From NCBI GenBank assembly GCA_021323855.1, contig JAJPKE010000010.1:124001-188000 (forward strand): DNA of 64,000 nt, in the 5' to 3' direction. This DNA comes from Chloroflexota bacterium (GTDB taxonomy: Bacteria; Chloroflexota; Ktedonobacteria; Ktedonobacterales; JADMIN01). Both the position numbers and the translations under genes were made by a program. The notes beneath the pieces were generated by a model. That model ran no database searches. It was not told where the DNA came from and saw only the letters and a list, made by a program, of their open reading frames with translations. Positions 24,782 through 34,052 of the stretch are shown one piece after another; within the stretch, counting starts at the first letter, position 1, and the number at the start of each line of letters is the position of its first letter.

Positions 24782-25898
24782 GGCTGTATCTAGTGAGCGC
24801 TGCTTCATCAAGCGTGACACCCAATCCGATGTCATTGGGAACGGCCATCATCCCGTTACGCAGCGGAAGTTCCTCGATGATGAGGTCGTCGTGCAGCAGT
24901 GGTAGCGTTGCCAGCCCGCAGGCAAGCGAGACCTCTGGCATGGCCGCTGCGAGATGCAGCGTTGCCGCGACACCAATGCCCGATTCGATGGCGCTGGTCA
25001 GCACGCAGCATACATTGGAGGCCGTTGCCGCGCGGATGATCTGCTTGCTGGCAAGTAATCCGCCGGCGGTCTGCGGCTTGATGACCAGCACGTCCGCTGC
25101 TCCGGCGTCGAGGACGCGGCGTGCGCTGGCGAGGCCGGTCAACTCCTCGTCTGCGGCGATGGGCACCGGCACGCGCCAGCGCAGGGCGGACATCTCCGCC
25201 AGGCGCCCAACCGGTAATGGCTGCTCGACATACTGGATGTCTATGGGAGCGCAGGCGGTGAGTATGGCGATTGCCTCATCAAATGTCCAGCTTGCGTTGG
25301 CGTCCAGCCGCAAGGCAATCACCGGCCCGATGGCTTCGCGGATAGCCGCAATTCGTTCGATTTCGCGCGCCGTGCTGCGGAGCGCGCCTGCTTTGAGCTT
25401 GAGACAGGTGAAGCCTGCGGCCACTGCCTCACAAGCGGCGCGCACGCCGTCAGCGAGGTTGCCACCGCCGATGACGGCGTTCACCGGCACACTGGCGCGG
25501 ATGGCTGCCTGTTCATCGGCGAGCAACGTCGCAAGACTGCGCCCCTCGCGCTTGCCGATGGCATCCAGTAGCGCCGTCTCCACGCCACAGAGCAGCGCAG
25601 CGGGAAAGGCGCTGCTCTGCGCATAGGTGGCAATGCTTTCAAGCGCCACTGGCGTTGGCTGGTCCGTGAGCGCAGCCGCAAGCTCCGGCACCCGCGCGAG
25701 GGCAGCGGTAAGCGATGCCGCGTCATGATATGGTAGCGGCGCGATATCGCCGTTGCCATGCGTTCCATCCGCCAGGGTGAGTGTGACGATGGCGCCATAG
25801 CGGACGATCAGCGGTCCACGGCTATTTGCGAAGGGTTGCCGTAGCGGAAGCTGATAGGGCTGCCAGCGCAGGTGCGCGATTGTCGTAGGTGTAGCCAT
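24765..25898 (-). CDS. menC: o-Succinylbenzoate synthase
   Basis: A 377-residue enolase-superfamily enzyme that dehydrates SHCHC to o-succinylbenzoate. It has the capping domain (PYQLPLRQPFANSRG), the K-x-K of CLKLKAG, and the metal ligands in RLDANASW, YVEQPL and AADEE, then VIKPQTAGG, matching the muconate-lactonising/OSBS group. A strict enzyme choice between OSBS and N-acylamino-acid racemase cannot be made from motifs alone, but the flanking menB and menE settle the call. It follows menB by 24 bases. Confidence 0.92.
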   Translation of the reverse strand: MATPTTIAHLRWQPYQLPLRQPFANSRGPLIVRYGAIVTLTLADGTHGNGDIAPLPYHDAASLTAALARVPELAAALTDQPTPVALESIATYAQSSAFPAALLCGVETALLDAIGKREGRSLATLLADEQAAIRASVPVNAVIGGGNLADGVRAACEAVAAGFTCLKLKAGALRSTAREIERIAAIREAIGPVIALRLDANASWTFDEAIAILTACAPIDIQYVEQPLPVGRLAEMSALRWRVPVPIAADEELTGLASARRVLDAGAADVLVIKPQTAGGLLASKQIIRAATASNVCCVLTSAIESGIGVAATLHLAAAMPEVSLACGLATLPLLHDDLIIEELPLRNGMMAVPNDIGLGVTLDEAALTRYSHEYTE

Positions 25899-25922
25899 GC
25901 TATCGTAGCCGTGCTAAGATGG

Positions 25923-26741
25923 CTAGGGCAGGCGCGGGAACTTCGAGAAGTCCGGCTTGCGCTTCTCCAAAAATGCCTCTTTGCCCTCGCGCCCCTCGTC
26001 GGTCATGTAATAAAGCATCGTCGCGTCGCCAGCAAGCTGCTGAAGCCCTGCCAAACCGTCGGTGTCGGCATTGAAGGCGGCTTTCAAGAAGCGCAGCGCC
26101 AGCGGACTCTTCTCCAGCAGTTCGCGCGCCCACTGTACCGTCTCTTCTTCCAGCCGATCTAGCGGCACGACAGTGTTGATGAGGCCCATATCCAGCGCCT
26201 CCTGCGCACTGTACTGGCGGCAGAGATACCAGATTTCGCGCGCTTTCTTGTGGCCGACGACCCGCGCCATGTAGGTTGCGCCCCAGCCAGCATCGAAGCT
26301 GCCGACGCGCGGACCCGCCTGCCCAAAGCGCGCGTTGTCAGCGGCGATGGTGAGGTCACAGAGCAGATGCAGCACATGACCACCACCGATAGCATACCCC
26401 GCCACCATCGCAATCACTGGCTTCGGCAGATACTTGATGACACGCTGGAGATCGAGCGCGTTCAGCCGGGGCACGCCATCGCTACCGACATAGCCGCCGC
26501 TGCCGCGCACGCGCTGGTCGCCACCGGAACAGAACGCTTTGGTGCCCGCGCCCGTGAAGATGACGACGCCAATCTCTGGGTCCTCACCGCAGCGTGTGAA
26601 AGCGTCTATCAGCTCGTTCAGCGTCTCCGGACGAAACGCATTATGCACCTCTGGCCGGTTGATGGTGATTTTGCCCATGCCTTCGGCCTTCTCGAAGATA
26701 ATATCCGTGTACTCACGGACTGGTTTCCACTCGACGCTCAT
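25923..26741 (-). CDS. menB: 1,4-Dihydroxy-2-naphthoyl-CoA synthase
   Basis: A 272-residue crotonase-fold enzyme that cyclises o-succinylbenzoyl-CoA to DHNA-CoA. Hallmarks are [47 protein letters not shown] (oxyanion hole), and [15 protein letters not shown], the last being specific to MenB. The C-terminus [16 protein letters not shown] is also typical. It starts at the ATG at 26741 after AAAGGAG. The frame is open further upstream to 26987, but that section overlaps menH and has no crotonase similarity. Confidence 0.95.
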   Translation of the reverse strand: MSVEWKPVREYTDIIFEKAEGMGKITINRPEVHNAFRPETLNELIDAFTRCGEDPEIGVVIFTGAGTKAFCSGGDQRVRGSGGYVGSDGVPRLNALDLQRVIKYLPKPVIAMVAGYAIGGGHVLHLLCDLTIAADNARFGQAGPRVGSFDAGWGATYMARVVGHKKAREIWYLCRQYSAQEALDMGLINTVVPLDRLEEETVQWARELLEKSPLALRFLKAAFNADTDGLAGLQQLAGDATMLYYMTDEGREGKEAFLEKRKPDFSKFPRLP

Positions 26742-26755
26742 GACTCTGCTCCTTT

Positions 26756-26820
26756 GCCCCTCACTCCTGTCCTCTCTCCTCGCAAGGAGAGGGGTGGCCG
26801 CAAGGCCGGGGTGAGGACTC
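26756..26820 (+). repeat. Palindromic dispersed repeat, copy B
   Basis: The segment TCTCTCCTCGCAAGGAGAG with a following GGTGGCCGCAAGGCCGGGGT lies in the 82-base gap between menH and menB. It could form a hairpin in the operon transcript and affect the menH/menB balance. Confidence 0.65.
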
Positions 26821-26823
26821 TCA

Positions 26824-27657
26824 CTATTGTTCCAGACAAAACGCCAGCACCAGTTGATCGAACTGCGCAGGCTGCTCGAAATGGACCGTGTGCCCCGCAT
26901 CCGCGACGATGTGCAGGCGGACGTCTGGTAGCTGCTCTGCCATCTCGCGGGCAATGTCGCAATATTTGGTGTCCAGCGCGCCAGCAATCAGCAGTGTTGG
27001 TAATGTAAGCTCCGAGAGCTGGCTGTGTAACGCCGGTTGCGAGCCAGTGCCAACGCCGCGTAGGCTGTTTGCCAGTCCCACCGGGTTGTTGCGCAGCCGT
27101 TGATTGCGCAACGCCGCCCGCCGCTCTTCGGGTAGCGCGCGCTGGCTGGCGAAGAGCGGCAGACCCTCCCAGTAGGCGACGAAAGGGGCAATGCCGTCGC
27201 GTTCGATGCGGTCGGCGAGCGCGGCATCGCTGGCGCGGCGTGCAGCGCGTTCCGCTTCACCGGCCAGCCCAGGCGACGCGCTTTCCAGGATCAGCGCGTG
27301 GAAGAAGCCGGAGAACGCCGTGTAGAGCGCGATGCGTCCGCCCATCGAATAGCCAAGCAAGGTTGCCTCGCCCTCGCGCACACCAAGCCGGGCAAGCGCT
27401 GCCAGGATGTCTTCACTGCACCGCTCGATGGCATAACGCGCCGGGTCCGCTGGCGCATCAGACTGACCGTGGCCGAGCATATCCAGCGCGATCACACGCT
27501 GTCCAGCCGCCGCGAAGGTGTCGAGATGCTCGCCCCAGCCTGCGGCGCTGCCGGTGAAGCCGTGCAGCAAGACCAGCGTGCCGCGCTGGGTTCCGCTCGC
27601 CTCGCGCTCCTCCACATTCAGGTGCACACCGTTGACCTCGACCAGCCGCGACGTCAT
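26824..27657 (-). CDS. menH: SHCHC synthase (alpha/beta hydrolase)
   Basis: A 277-residue alpha/beta hydrolase that eliminates pyruvate from SEPHCHC. Landmarks are [13 protein letters not shown] (oxyanion), [13 protein letters not shown], the nucleophile elbow [10 protein letters not shown] with Ser104, [10 protein letters not shown], the acid in GALDTKY, and the His in [11 protein letters not shown]. These match MenH closely. Its ATG overlaps the menD stop codon (TAATG), giving translational coupling. The gap to menB holds a palindromic repeat. Confidence 0.92.
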   Translation of the reverse strand: MTSRLVEVNGVHLNVEEREASGTQRGTLVLLHGFTGSAAGWGEHLDTFAAAGQRVIALDMLGHGQSDAPADPARYAIERCSEDILAALARLGVREGEATLLGYSMGGRIALYTAFSGFFHALILESASPGLAGEAERAARRASDAALADRIERDGIAPFVAYWEGLPLFASQRALPEERRAALRNQRLRNNPVGLANSLRGVGTGSQPALHSQLSELTLPTLLIAGALDTKYCDIAREMAEQLPDVRLHIVADAGHTVHFEQPAQFDQLVLAFCLEQ

Positions 27658-29531
27658 TACCCTTCCTCGCCTTCCAGCGCAACGATGCCGCTCTCCTGAA
27701 GTGCCCGGTTGACTTTTTGCCAGAGTTTGCGGTGCAACAGCACATTGGCGGCGCGTTCGGTCGGCACCTCGATGACGTGTAAACCGCCATCCTGCCAGCT
27801 CGCTTGAATGGCATGGCGAAACGCATCCCAGGTCTGCACTCGCTGGAAGCGCCCGCCGTACATGTTGACGGCATGGCTGAAATCCAGGCCAGTCGGCGTA
27901 CCGAATAACTGCTCGAAGTGTTCGGGATAGCCAGCCTGCGGCAGAAAGGAGAAGATGCCGCCGCCATCGTTGTTAACCAGGATGATCGTCAGATCGAGAT
28001 GATGCAGGCGCGCGGCCAGCAGTCCGTTCAGGTCGTGATAAAACGAGAGGTCGCCAATGACCAACACTGCGCGCTCGCCATGATGCGCGGTAGCCGCTGC
28101 TGCGCTCATGCCCAGCGCAGTGGAAACGACACCATCAATGCCGTTGGCGCCGCGATTACCAGCTACCTGAATTGCGCCAGCGCCACCCCAGAAGAAAGTG
28201 TCCAGGTCACGCACTGGCATGCTGTTGCCTGCGAAGAGGATCGCATCTTCTGGCAATAGCTGCGCCAGTTCCATGAAAATGCGCCCCTCGAAACGCTCTG
28301 GAAGCGCCTGCATGGCATCGCTCAGCGTTTGCCGCGTCTGCGCTTCGGTGTGTCGCCAGAGCGATTCCCATTCCGAGAGCGATGGCATGAGCATGCCGCT
28401 CTTCTCACGCCTGTTGAATGTGCAGGCGACGCGCAGATCACGGCAGAACGCCACCGGATCGGTGTGTAGCATCTCACCGGCCAGTTGTGTTGGCTCGTTC
28501 CAGTCGCCGTTCCCATCTATGATGATCTGGCGGCAGGCGGCGTGACGCTTGAGATAGAGCAGCAGCGGCTTCGAGGTGGGCATGGCGCCGAAACGCAGCA
28601 CAATTTCCGGCGCATACTGCTCGACAAAGGCGTCAGAACGTAGAAACGCATCATAGCTCGTGATGAGTGTCGCCTGGTGTGCATGTGACTGCGGCACCCG
28701 TAGTTGCGAGAGCGGGTCTGCCAGCAGCGGATAGCCAAGCGTCCGTGCCAGGAGCAGCAGCGGCTCGACAAGGTTCGTATCGTATTGCGGGCCGACGACG
28801 ATCAGGCCGCGCGGTGTGGCGCTCAATGTGGCAAGTAGTTCGGCCAGCGCATCGGCGGATGGCCCCGCCAGCGGAGCATCGCTGACCAGCGTATAAGGCG
28901 CATCGTTTGGGCGACCATCCCAGGCGTTCGCATCGCGCTGCTCGATAGGCATGAGCGGCCCCGGCTCCGGCGTCAATGGCTCGCGCAGGGGGAAGTTCAG
29001 GTGAACCGGGCCAGAGGGAACGGCGCGCGCCAGCGCCACCGCGCGGTCTGCCAGCGTGCGGATGTAGCGTAGTGACTCGTTGGTCGCCTCCGGCAGCGCA
29101 GCCTCCAAGTACCATTTGATGTGCGCGCCATAGAGCCGGTTCTGGTCAATCGCCTGGGGTGCGCCGTTCTCGCGTAGTTCGTGTGGCCGGTCGGCGGTCA
29201 GCACCAGCAGCGGCACATGCGTCAGATGCGCCTCGATGACGGCGGGGTAGAAGTTTGCCGCCGCCGTTCCCGATGTGCAAAGCAGCGCCACCGGCTCTTG
29301 AAGGCGCTTTGCCATGCCAAGCGCGAAGAAGCCCGCCGAGCGTTCATCAACGTGCATCCAGACGCGCACGCCGGATTGCTGCGCCAGCGAGAGCGCCAGC
29401 GGCGTGGAGCGTGAGCCGGGGCAGACAACCGCATGGCGTATCCCCGCGCGCCGTAGCTCATCCACGAAGGCGCCGGTATACGCATAGAGCGTGTTGGCTG
29501 GTTCTGGTCTCTGCTGGTAGTCGCCCGACAT
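27657..29531 (-). CDS. menD: SEPHCHC synthase
   Basis: A 624-residue thiamine-pyrophosphate enzyme that joins isochorismate to 2-oxoglutarate-derived succinic semialdehyde. Domain 1 has AVVCPGSRSTPLALSLA and HVDERSAGFFALGMAK, then LLCTSGTAAANFYPAV and LTADRPHELRENGAPQAIDQ. The C-terminal TPP/Mg motif is VLVIGDLSFYHDLNGLL with ILVNNDGGGIFSFLP. Length and order match MenD. It follows menF by 12 bases. Confidence 0.95.
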   Translation of the reverse strand: MSGDYQQRPEPANTLYAYTGAFVDELRRAGIRHAVVCPGSRSTPLALSLAQQSGVRVWMHVDERSAGFFALGMAKRLQEPVALLCTSGTAAANFYPAVIEAHLTHVPLLVLTADRPHELRENGAPQAIDQNRLYGAHIKWYLEAALPEATNESLRYIRTLADRAVALARAVPSGPVHLNFPLREPLTPEPGPLMPIEQRDANAWDGRPNDAPYTLVSDAPLAGPSADALAELLATLSATPRGLIVVGPQYDTNLVEPLLLLARTLGYPLLADPLSQLRVPQSHAHQATLITSYDAFLRSDAFVEQYAPEIVLRFGAMPTSKPLLLYLKRHAACRQIIIDGNGDWNEPTQLAGEMLHTDPVAFCRDLRVACTFNRREKSGMLMPSLSEWESLWRHTEAQTRQTLSDAMQALPERFEGRIFMELAQLLPEDAILFAGNSMPVRDLDTFFWGGAGAIQVAGNRGANGIDGVVSTALGMSAAAATAHHGERAVLVIGDLSFYHDLNGLLAARLHHLDLTIILVNNDGGGIFSFLPQAGYPEHFEQLFGTPTGLDFSHAVNMYGGRFQRVQTWDAFRHAIQASWQDGGLHVIEVPTERAANVLLHRKLWQKVNRALQESGIVALEGEEG

Positions 29532-29543
29532 GGTTGCTCTCTT

Positions 29544-30989
29544 TTAGTCCTCTCCGCCAAGACTGCGCAGCATCACCTGGAGCTTCCAGCAGGTCTCGTC
29601 GTATTCGGCCTGTGGCTTCGAGCCTGCCACAATGCCACAACCGGCAAAGAGTGTCGCCCGGTCGCCTTCGATCAACGCCGAGCGTAGCGCCACGGCAAAC
29701 TCGCCGGAGCCATCTGCACCGACCCAGCCGACCGGACCGGCATACCAGCCACGGTCGAACCGCTCGATGCGGCGAATCTCTGCCAATGCTACGTCGCGTG
29801 GGTCGCCAGCGACGGCAGGTGTTGGATGGAGCGCGGCGGCGACATCGAGCGCCGTGACGCCGGGAAGGAGTTCGCCGGTGATCGGCGTCAGCAGGTGTTG
29901 CACATTCGGCAGCCTGAAGAGCTGCGGCTCTTCTGGCGCAGAGAGTGAACGAGTGAGCGGCTCCAGCGCCCGGCGAATCATCGCCCCCACTACCTGGTGT
30001 TCGTTGCGTGTCTTGGTCTGACGGCGTAGCGCCTCGCCCAGGGCGTCGTCCTCGGCGGGTGATGCGCCGCGCGGAGCGGAACCTGCGAGCGCCATCGTCT
30101 CGACGCGCCCATCTACCACGCGCGCCAACTGTTCCGGCGTCGCGCCCAGGAATGTGCGCCGCTCACGACGCAGCGCGAAGATATGCGCGTCTGCATACTG
30201 TTCACGTAATTGCCGCAAGGTCGGAGCCGCTACAAACGGCTCCGTCGCCTTTGCCTCCACACTGCGCGCCAGCACTACCTTGCGATACGCGCCGCGCTGG
30301 ATGGCCGCCGTCGCCGCTTCGATCATCTGCCACCAATCGCTTTGGGGCTGAAGGTTGCGCGTGGTGAATTGGAGCGGTTGCGTAGCGAATCTTTGCTGTT
30401 CCATTGCAGCGGCAAGGCGATCCAGCAGCGCAGTGAGGCGCAGTGCCTCGCGCTCTGCATCATCATCTGCGCCGACGAGCGCATTGAGCGTCAGGCTGCA
30501 CTGCTTGCCTATGGCGCTGATGTGTAGCTGCGGCAGGATGAGCAAGCCGTTGGGAAAGCCGTCCCAGCGATGGCTGCGCGGTGAGGCCGGATCGAAGGCG
30601 AAGCCACCGAAGCAGCGCGGCCCCGCGAGTTCAGACGAATCCCCATAACTGCCAGGCGCGATGTCTATCTGCGCGTGTTCGAGCATGTGATGCCACTGGC
30701 TGGCAGCCCCAGCGATATGCTCTCCCTCAATCGTTGCCGCCGCGCCGATGCCAGCCATAGCCTGTTGCGCGCGCGGATGCGCCCAATAGAAGGCGGTATC
30801 ACATTCGAGCGTTTCTGCTGCCGCGAACAGCGCCAGCGTGTCAGCGAGCGGCGATGCCTGTGTGAAACTGGCGAGTACGCTGCTTTGTGTGGCGCGCGCC
30901 TGCCGTTGGGCTGCGCGCAGGACGGCGAGCAGCGCCGCGTGGTCAACATGCAATGAATGAGCGGCGGATGGCAGATGAAGATCAATCAT
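29544..30989 (-). CDS. menF: Isochorismate synthase
   Basis: A 481-residue chorismate-utilising enzyme. The C-terminal catalytic half contains AYRKVVLARSVEA, FLGATPEQLARV, ETMALAGSAPRG, NEHQVVGAMIR, HLLTPITGEL and FAGCGIVAGSKPQAEYDETC, which match isochorismate synthases and not anthranilate or salicylate synthases. The N-terminal half is less conserved, as usual. It starts inside the tetR stop codon (ATGA), so menaquinone synthesis begins as a coupled unit with a regulator. It catalyses the first committed step of the pathway. Confidence 0.93.
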   Translation of the reverse strand: MIDLHLPSAAHSLHVDHAALLAVLRAAQRQARATQSSVLASFTQASPLADTLALFAAAETLECDTAFYWAHPRAQQAMAGIGAAATIEGEHIAGAASQWHHMLEHAQIDIAPGSYGDSSELAGPRCFGGFAFDPASPRSHRWDGFPNGLLILPQLHISAIGKQCSLTLNALVGADDDAEREALRLTALLDRLAAAMEQQRFATQPLQFTTRNLQPQSDWWQMIEAATAAIQRGAYRKVVLARSVEAKATEPFVAAPTLRQLREQYADAHIFALRRERRTFLGATPEQLARVVDGRVETMALAGSAPRGASPAEDDALGEALRRQTKTRNEHQVVGAMIRRALEPLTRSLSAPEEPQLFRLPNVQHLLTPITGELLPGVTALDVAAALHPTPAVAGDPRDVALAEIRRIERFDRGWYAGPVGWVGADGSGEFAVALRSALIEGDRATLFAGCGIVAGSKPQAEYDETCWKLQVMLRSLGGED

Positions 30990-31678
30990 GACCGCCGCTC
31001 CGTCGCCTCTGCTCGTTCTGCTAGATCGGCAGGCGTTGCGCCGACCGAGCGCAGCAGCAACAGCCGCAATTGTGGCAGCACTGTTTCGAGTTTCTCAGGC
31101 TTGCCGATCACCAGCCAGCGCACCACCAGTTCATTGATGGCGCCGAACCAGGCCCAGGAGACGGTTTCGGTGTCCATCGGCGCGATGGCGCCAGCCGCGA
31201 CTGCACGGTCCAGATAGCGTCGGATCATGGCGGCGAAGTAGCCGCGCGTGTGCATCAGCTTCTCGTCGAAGCCGTGCCCCAGCCCAACCGCCTCCACCAG
31301 CAAGATTTTGCTGAGCTTGCGGTGACGCGAGAAGGTTTCGAGCACGGTGCGCAGTGCGGCGTCCATCTGCGCCATTGGATCGGTCTCATTGGCAATCGCG
31401 CGGTCCACGGCGCTGGCGAGTTTAGGCACTAGCGCATCAATCAATGCCAGGAAGATGCCCTGTTTGTTGGGGAAGTGGAAGTAAAAGCCACCTTTGGAGC
31501 TATCCGAGGCGCGAATAATATCCTCGACAACCGCGCCGTGATAGCCTTTCTCCGCAAAAACTTCTTCAGCAGCGTCTAAAAGACGCTGGCGGGTCGCCTC
31601 TTTGTCACGGGTGGCCGCAACGCCACCATGTGCCTGCCTACCGCTGTGTACGCTGGCTTCGCTCGTCTCGTTGGTCAT
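30986..31678 (-). CDS. TetR family regulator heading the men operon
   Basis: A 230-residue regulator with helix-turn-helix at about residues 25-75 (RLLDAAEEVFAEKGYHGAVV, IIRASDSSKGGFYFHFPNK) and a helical C-terminal ligand domain (AMIRRYLDRAVAAGAI). It overlaps menF by four bases and is the first gene of the menaquinone operon. It may control the operon, but TetR proteins of this subtype often respond to fatty-acid or drug-like ligands, so the effector is open. No clear palindrome is seen in its short upstream region. Confidence 0.88.
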   Translation of the reverse strand: MTNETSEASVHSGRQAHGGVAATRDKEATRQRLLDAAEEVFAEKGYHGAVVEDIIRASDSSKGGFYFHFPNKQGIFLALIDALVPKLASAVDRAIANETDPMAQMDAALRTVLETFSRHRKLSKILLVEAVGLGHGFDEKLMHTRGYFAAMIRRYLDRAVAAGAIAPMDTETVSWAWFGAINELVVRWLVIGKPEKLETVLPQLRLLLLRSVGATPADLAERAEATERRS

Positions 31679-31783
31679 GTTGTTTTCATCGCCTCATCAG
31701 GGAGTGCCGCTGGATCACAAACCATACCGACGCTCCGGTCTGTTAGGAATTGTAGGCGCAGCGGGACGCCAGGGTCAAGACGA

Positions 31784-31817
31784 GGCATGGTGTGGCATGG
31801 TGTGGCATGGTGTGGCA
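31784..31817. repeat. Three-and-a-half copies of a 10-bp tandem repeat
   Basis: The unit GGCATGGTGT is repeated 3.4 times, without interruption, in the divergent interval between tetR and the membrane-protein gene. The unit length is not a multiple of three. Confidence 0.8.
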
Positions 31818-31873
31818 AGACAAAGCGACGGGCGATGTCGTACACTGGCGTGGGGCCGGTAGATGGCTGGCGC

Positions 31874-33160
31874 ATGCTAGTGGTGACGGGAGCGTGGACG
31901 GTGAGCGAGAACAGGTTTGACGCAGAACCATCATTGCAAGAAGAGACGCGGGCAGCGCGCGGGCGCACACTGGAATTGATTCTGAGTGTGGTGATTATTT
32001 CGGCGTTTCTGGGGCTGGCGATCAACCTGGGTTCGACGTTGCTGATTCAGAAGCTCTCCAACACGCAGGTCATCTTGCTGATGGTCGGCAGCGTGGTAGC
32101 GGCGGCGCTGGCGCTCCTGGCGCTGATACCACGTATCTCCACGAGCATCCGTGAGTTCCACGACGAACTGGAAATCCTCATTCCGCTGCTGGTCTCCGCC
32201 AAAGATGTAGAAGTGCTGCAACTGGACTATTACAACGAGGTGGTGGACATCCTCAAGCCTGCGCTGGCGCGGCGTCCGGCGGAAGACCGCGAAAAGATCG
32301 CCGCTGCATTTCAGAAGCTGGCGCAGGGGAAGGGCAGAGGTGAGGTCGCTTCGTTCGCGTTGGAACTGGTGCAGTTTCTCTTTGCGGTTCATGTCGTCAA
32401 GGATTCGCGCAGCATGCTGAGTCGCGACGCCATCTACAGGAAGTTGCGCAGCGTCGCTTTTGCCCAGCCGGCCATTGTGCTGGGTGAGTGGAGCGACCTC
32501 GCCGCGCATGCCAAACACAATCACTATATGGCCTACCAGACGCAGGAGGTGCCGGCCAAAACTGTGCTGCCAGATCGCATTGATCTGACATTGCCACATA
32601 TCTCCTCGCAGTTTCGCGGTGAATTGAAGGCGCAGAGCAGATGGGCGCCTGACACGCAATATGTCACGCTGCTGACCGCCGGTTCCAAACGCGACACGGC
32701 GCTGCGGGTGATGGCGCTGACCGAATATAGCGAATATGGTCTGCCACGGGTGAATGCGCCGCATCGTGGACAGATTGCGCGTTGCATTATGCGCAATAGC
32801 CGCGATCAGCGCATCCGGGCGCTGGCGCGCGAGGAAGAGGCGCTGGCCGGGCAACTCAAAGACAAAGGACAATCCTCTTCTGCTACATCTACAGACGCCA
32901 ACCCACAAGAAGTTGTCGCGCAGTACACAGAGGTCTATAACCGTGTCTATAACGGCAACCAGCGACCACACCTGCTGCGCATCTTCGTGCGGCTGGATGG
33001 CTCATTTCGCATTCGACTCTTGAGCAGCGAGCGCCGCCAACGTGGACACTATGCCTGGGGTGTGGCGCTCTCCACGCTGCTGGGGCAGCTCGATATTGAG
33101 GTGTTTCTGGCAACGCTGAAGGAAGTTGGGCAGAAGGTGCCGCGCCAGATCGCCAACTAA
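31874..33160 (+). CDS. Membrane-anchored protein of unknown family
   Basis: I do not recognise this protein. With the ATG at 31874 it has 428 residues; in-frame starts at 31835 and earlier exist, and no good ribosome-binding site decides between them. Two hydrophobic segments lie near residues 35-60 and 67-90 (LILSVVIISAFLGLAI, VILLMVGSVVAAALAL). The long C-terminal part is soluble and charged, with TQYVTLLTAGSKRDTALRVM and LLRIFVRLDGSFRIRLLSSE. A low-complexity Ser/Gln stretch (KGQSSSATSTDANPQ) separates two blocks. It diverges from the men-operon tetR but shows no link to menaquinone. Confidence 0.6.
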   Translation: MLVVTGAWTVSENRFDAEPSLQEETRAARGRTLELILSVVIISAFLGLAINLGSTLLIQKLSNTQVILLMVGSVVAAALALLALIPRISTSIREFHDELEILIPLLVSAKDVEVLQLDYYNEVVDILKPALARRPAEDREKIAAAFQKLAQGKGRGEVASFALELVQFLFAVHVVKDSRSMLSRDAIYRKLRSVAFAQPAIVLGEWSDLAAHAKHNHYMAYQTQEVPAKTVLPDRIDLTLPHISSQFRGELKAQSRWAPDTQYVTLLTAGSKRDTALRVMALTEYSEYGLPRVNAPHRGQIARCIMRNSRDQRIRALAREEEALAGQLKDKGQSSSATSTDANPQEVVAQYTEVYNRVYNGNQRPHLLRIFVRLDGSFRIRLLSSERRQRGHYAWGVALSTLLGQLDIEVFLATLKEVGQKVPRQIAN

Positions 33161-33187
33161 ACAAATAGCAATGAGTATCAATGAGTA

Positions 33188-33967
33188 TCATGGAGCGTCT
33201 GATGAACTGTCAAGTGGCGAATAGCCGATGACCTGGCGCGCATGTTCAATATCCATGAAGCGATGTGGATTATTGGAAATGCCGTAAAAGATGTCAAAGC
33301 GCACATGGGTCGCTTCCAGGCAGCGTTCGACCATCTGCGCAAAATCACGCTTGCTTTGCCAGGTAGTGCGCGCCCGTTCGTAGCGCAGCGCTTCGCTAGG
33401 CAGCCAGGGGTTCATCTGTGCGACAGAAGCGCCCGTTGGCGAGTCTTCGCGGTTGATCGTGCCAATGCGCAGGCAGATCACTCGCATCCCATGCTGATCC
33501 GCATAGAAGCGCCCCAGGGATTCGCCGAAGCACTTGCTGACTCCATACAAACTATCAGGCCGTGGCAACGTGTTCTGGGTGAGCGAGGCGTGATCGCGGC
33601 GGTAGATATCAGGCGCTTTCTCCATTTCATAGCCGCCGACGGCATGGTTTGAGCTGGCAAAGATGATCTGTTGCACGCCCGCCCGATGCGCCGCCTCAAA
33701 GACCGTGTACGTGCCGATAATATTGTTGTGCAGCACGTCATTCCATGTTGACTCTACCGCTGAACTTCCGGCAAGATGCACGATGGCATCTATTCCCTGG
33801 CAGGCTTGCTCCATTGCCTCCATATCGGTGATATCGGCGACGACGGTGGGGAGGCCAGGCAGAGGCGCCCGCGTCAGGCGGCGGACGGTGTATCGAGATT
33901 CGAGCGCCGTACTCAAATAGGCGCCGATGAGACCCTCTGCTCCCGTAACAAGCACCGTTTTGCTCAT
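33188..33967 (-). CDS. NAD-dependent epimerase/dehydratase, uronate-dehydrogenase-like
   Basis: A 259-residue extended SDR protein. Nucleotide-binding VTGAEGLIGAYL is at residues 7-18 and the catalytic pair is Tyr141 and Lys145 (YGVSK) with Ser105/106 (FASSNHAVGG). The SSNH-x-x-G and YGVSKCFGE signatures are those of uronate dehydrogenases and their relatives, which oxidise hexuronates to lactones. It may also act on other sugars. It starts after GAGGAG. Its stop lies 27 bases from the stop of the convergent membrane-protein gene. Confidence 0.85.
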   Translation of the reverse strand: MSKTVLVTGAEGLIGAYLSTALESRYTVRRLTRAPLPGLPTVVADITDMEAMEQACQGIDAIVHLAGSSAVESTWNDVLHNNIIGTYTVFEAAHRAGVQQIIFASSNHAVGGYEMEKAPDIYRRDHASLTQNTLPRPDSLYGVSKCFGESLGRFYADQHGMRVICLRIGTINREDSPTGASVAQMNPWLPSEALRYERARTTWQSKRDFAQMVERCLEATHVRFDIFYGISNNPHRFMDIEHARQVIGYSPLDSSSDAP

Positions 33968-34052
33968 TTCTCAACGCTCCTCTCACACTAACCTTCACGC
34001 TCTTGCCGTTATGGATAGTGTGTACTTGGCTATGCAGGCTATGCAGCGATGG

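Noticed and set aside
26742..26987. Upstream extension of menB by 82 residues
   Set aside because: It overlaps menH and the palindromic repeat and has no crotonase similarity; the ATG at 26741 has AAAGGAG.
31784..31817. CRISPR-like repeat
   Set aside because: The units are 10 bases and directly adjacent, without spacers.
31628..31873. Upstream extension of the membrane protein to 31628
   Set aside because: It overlaps the tetR gene on the other strand and runs through the 10-bp tandem repeat, with no conserved sequence.
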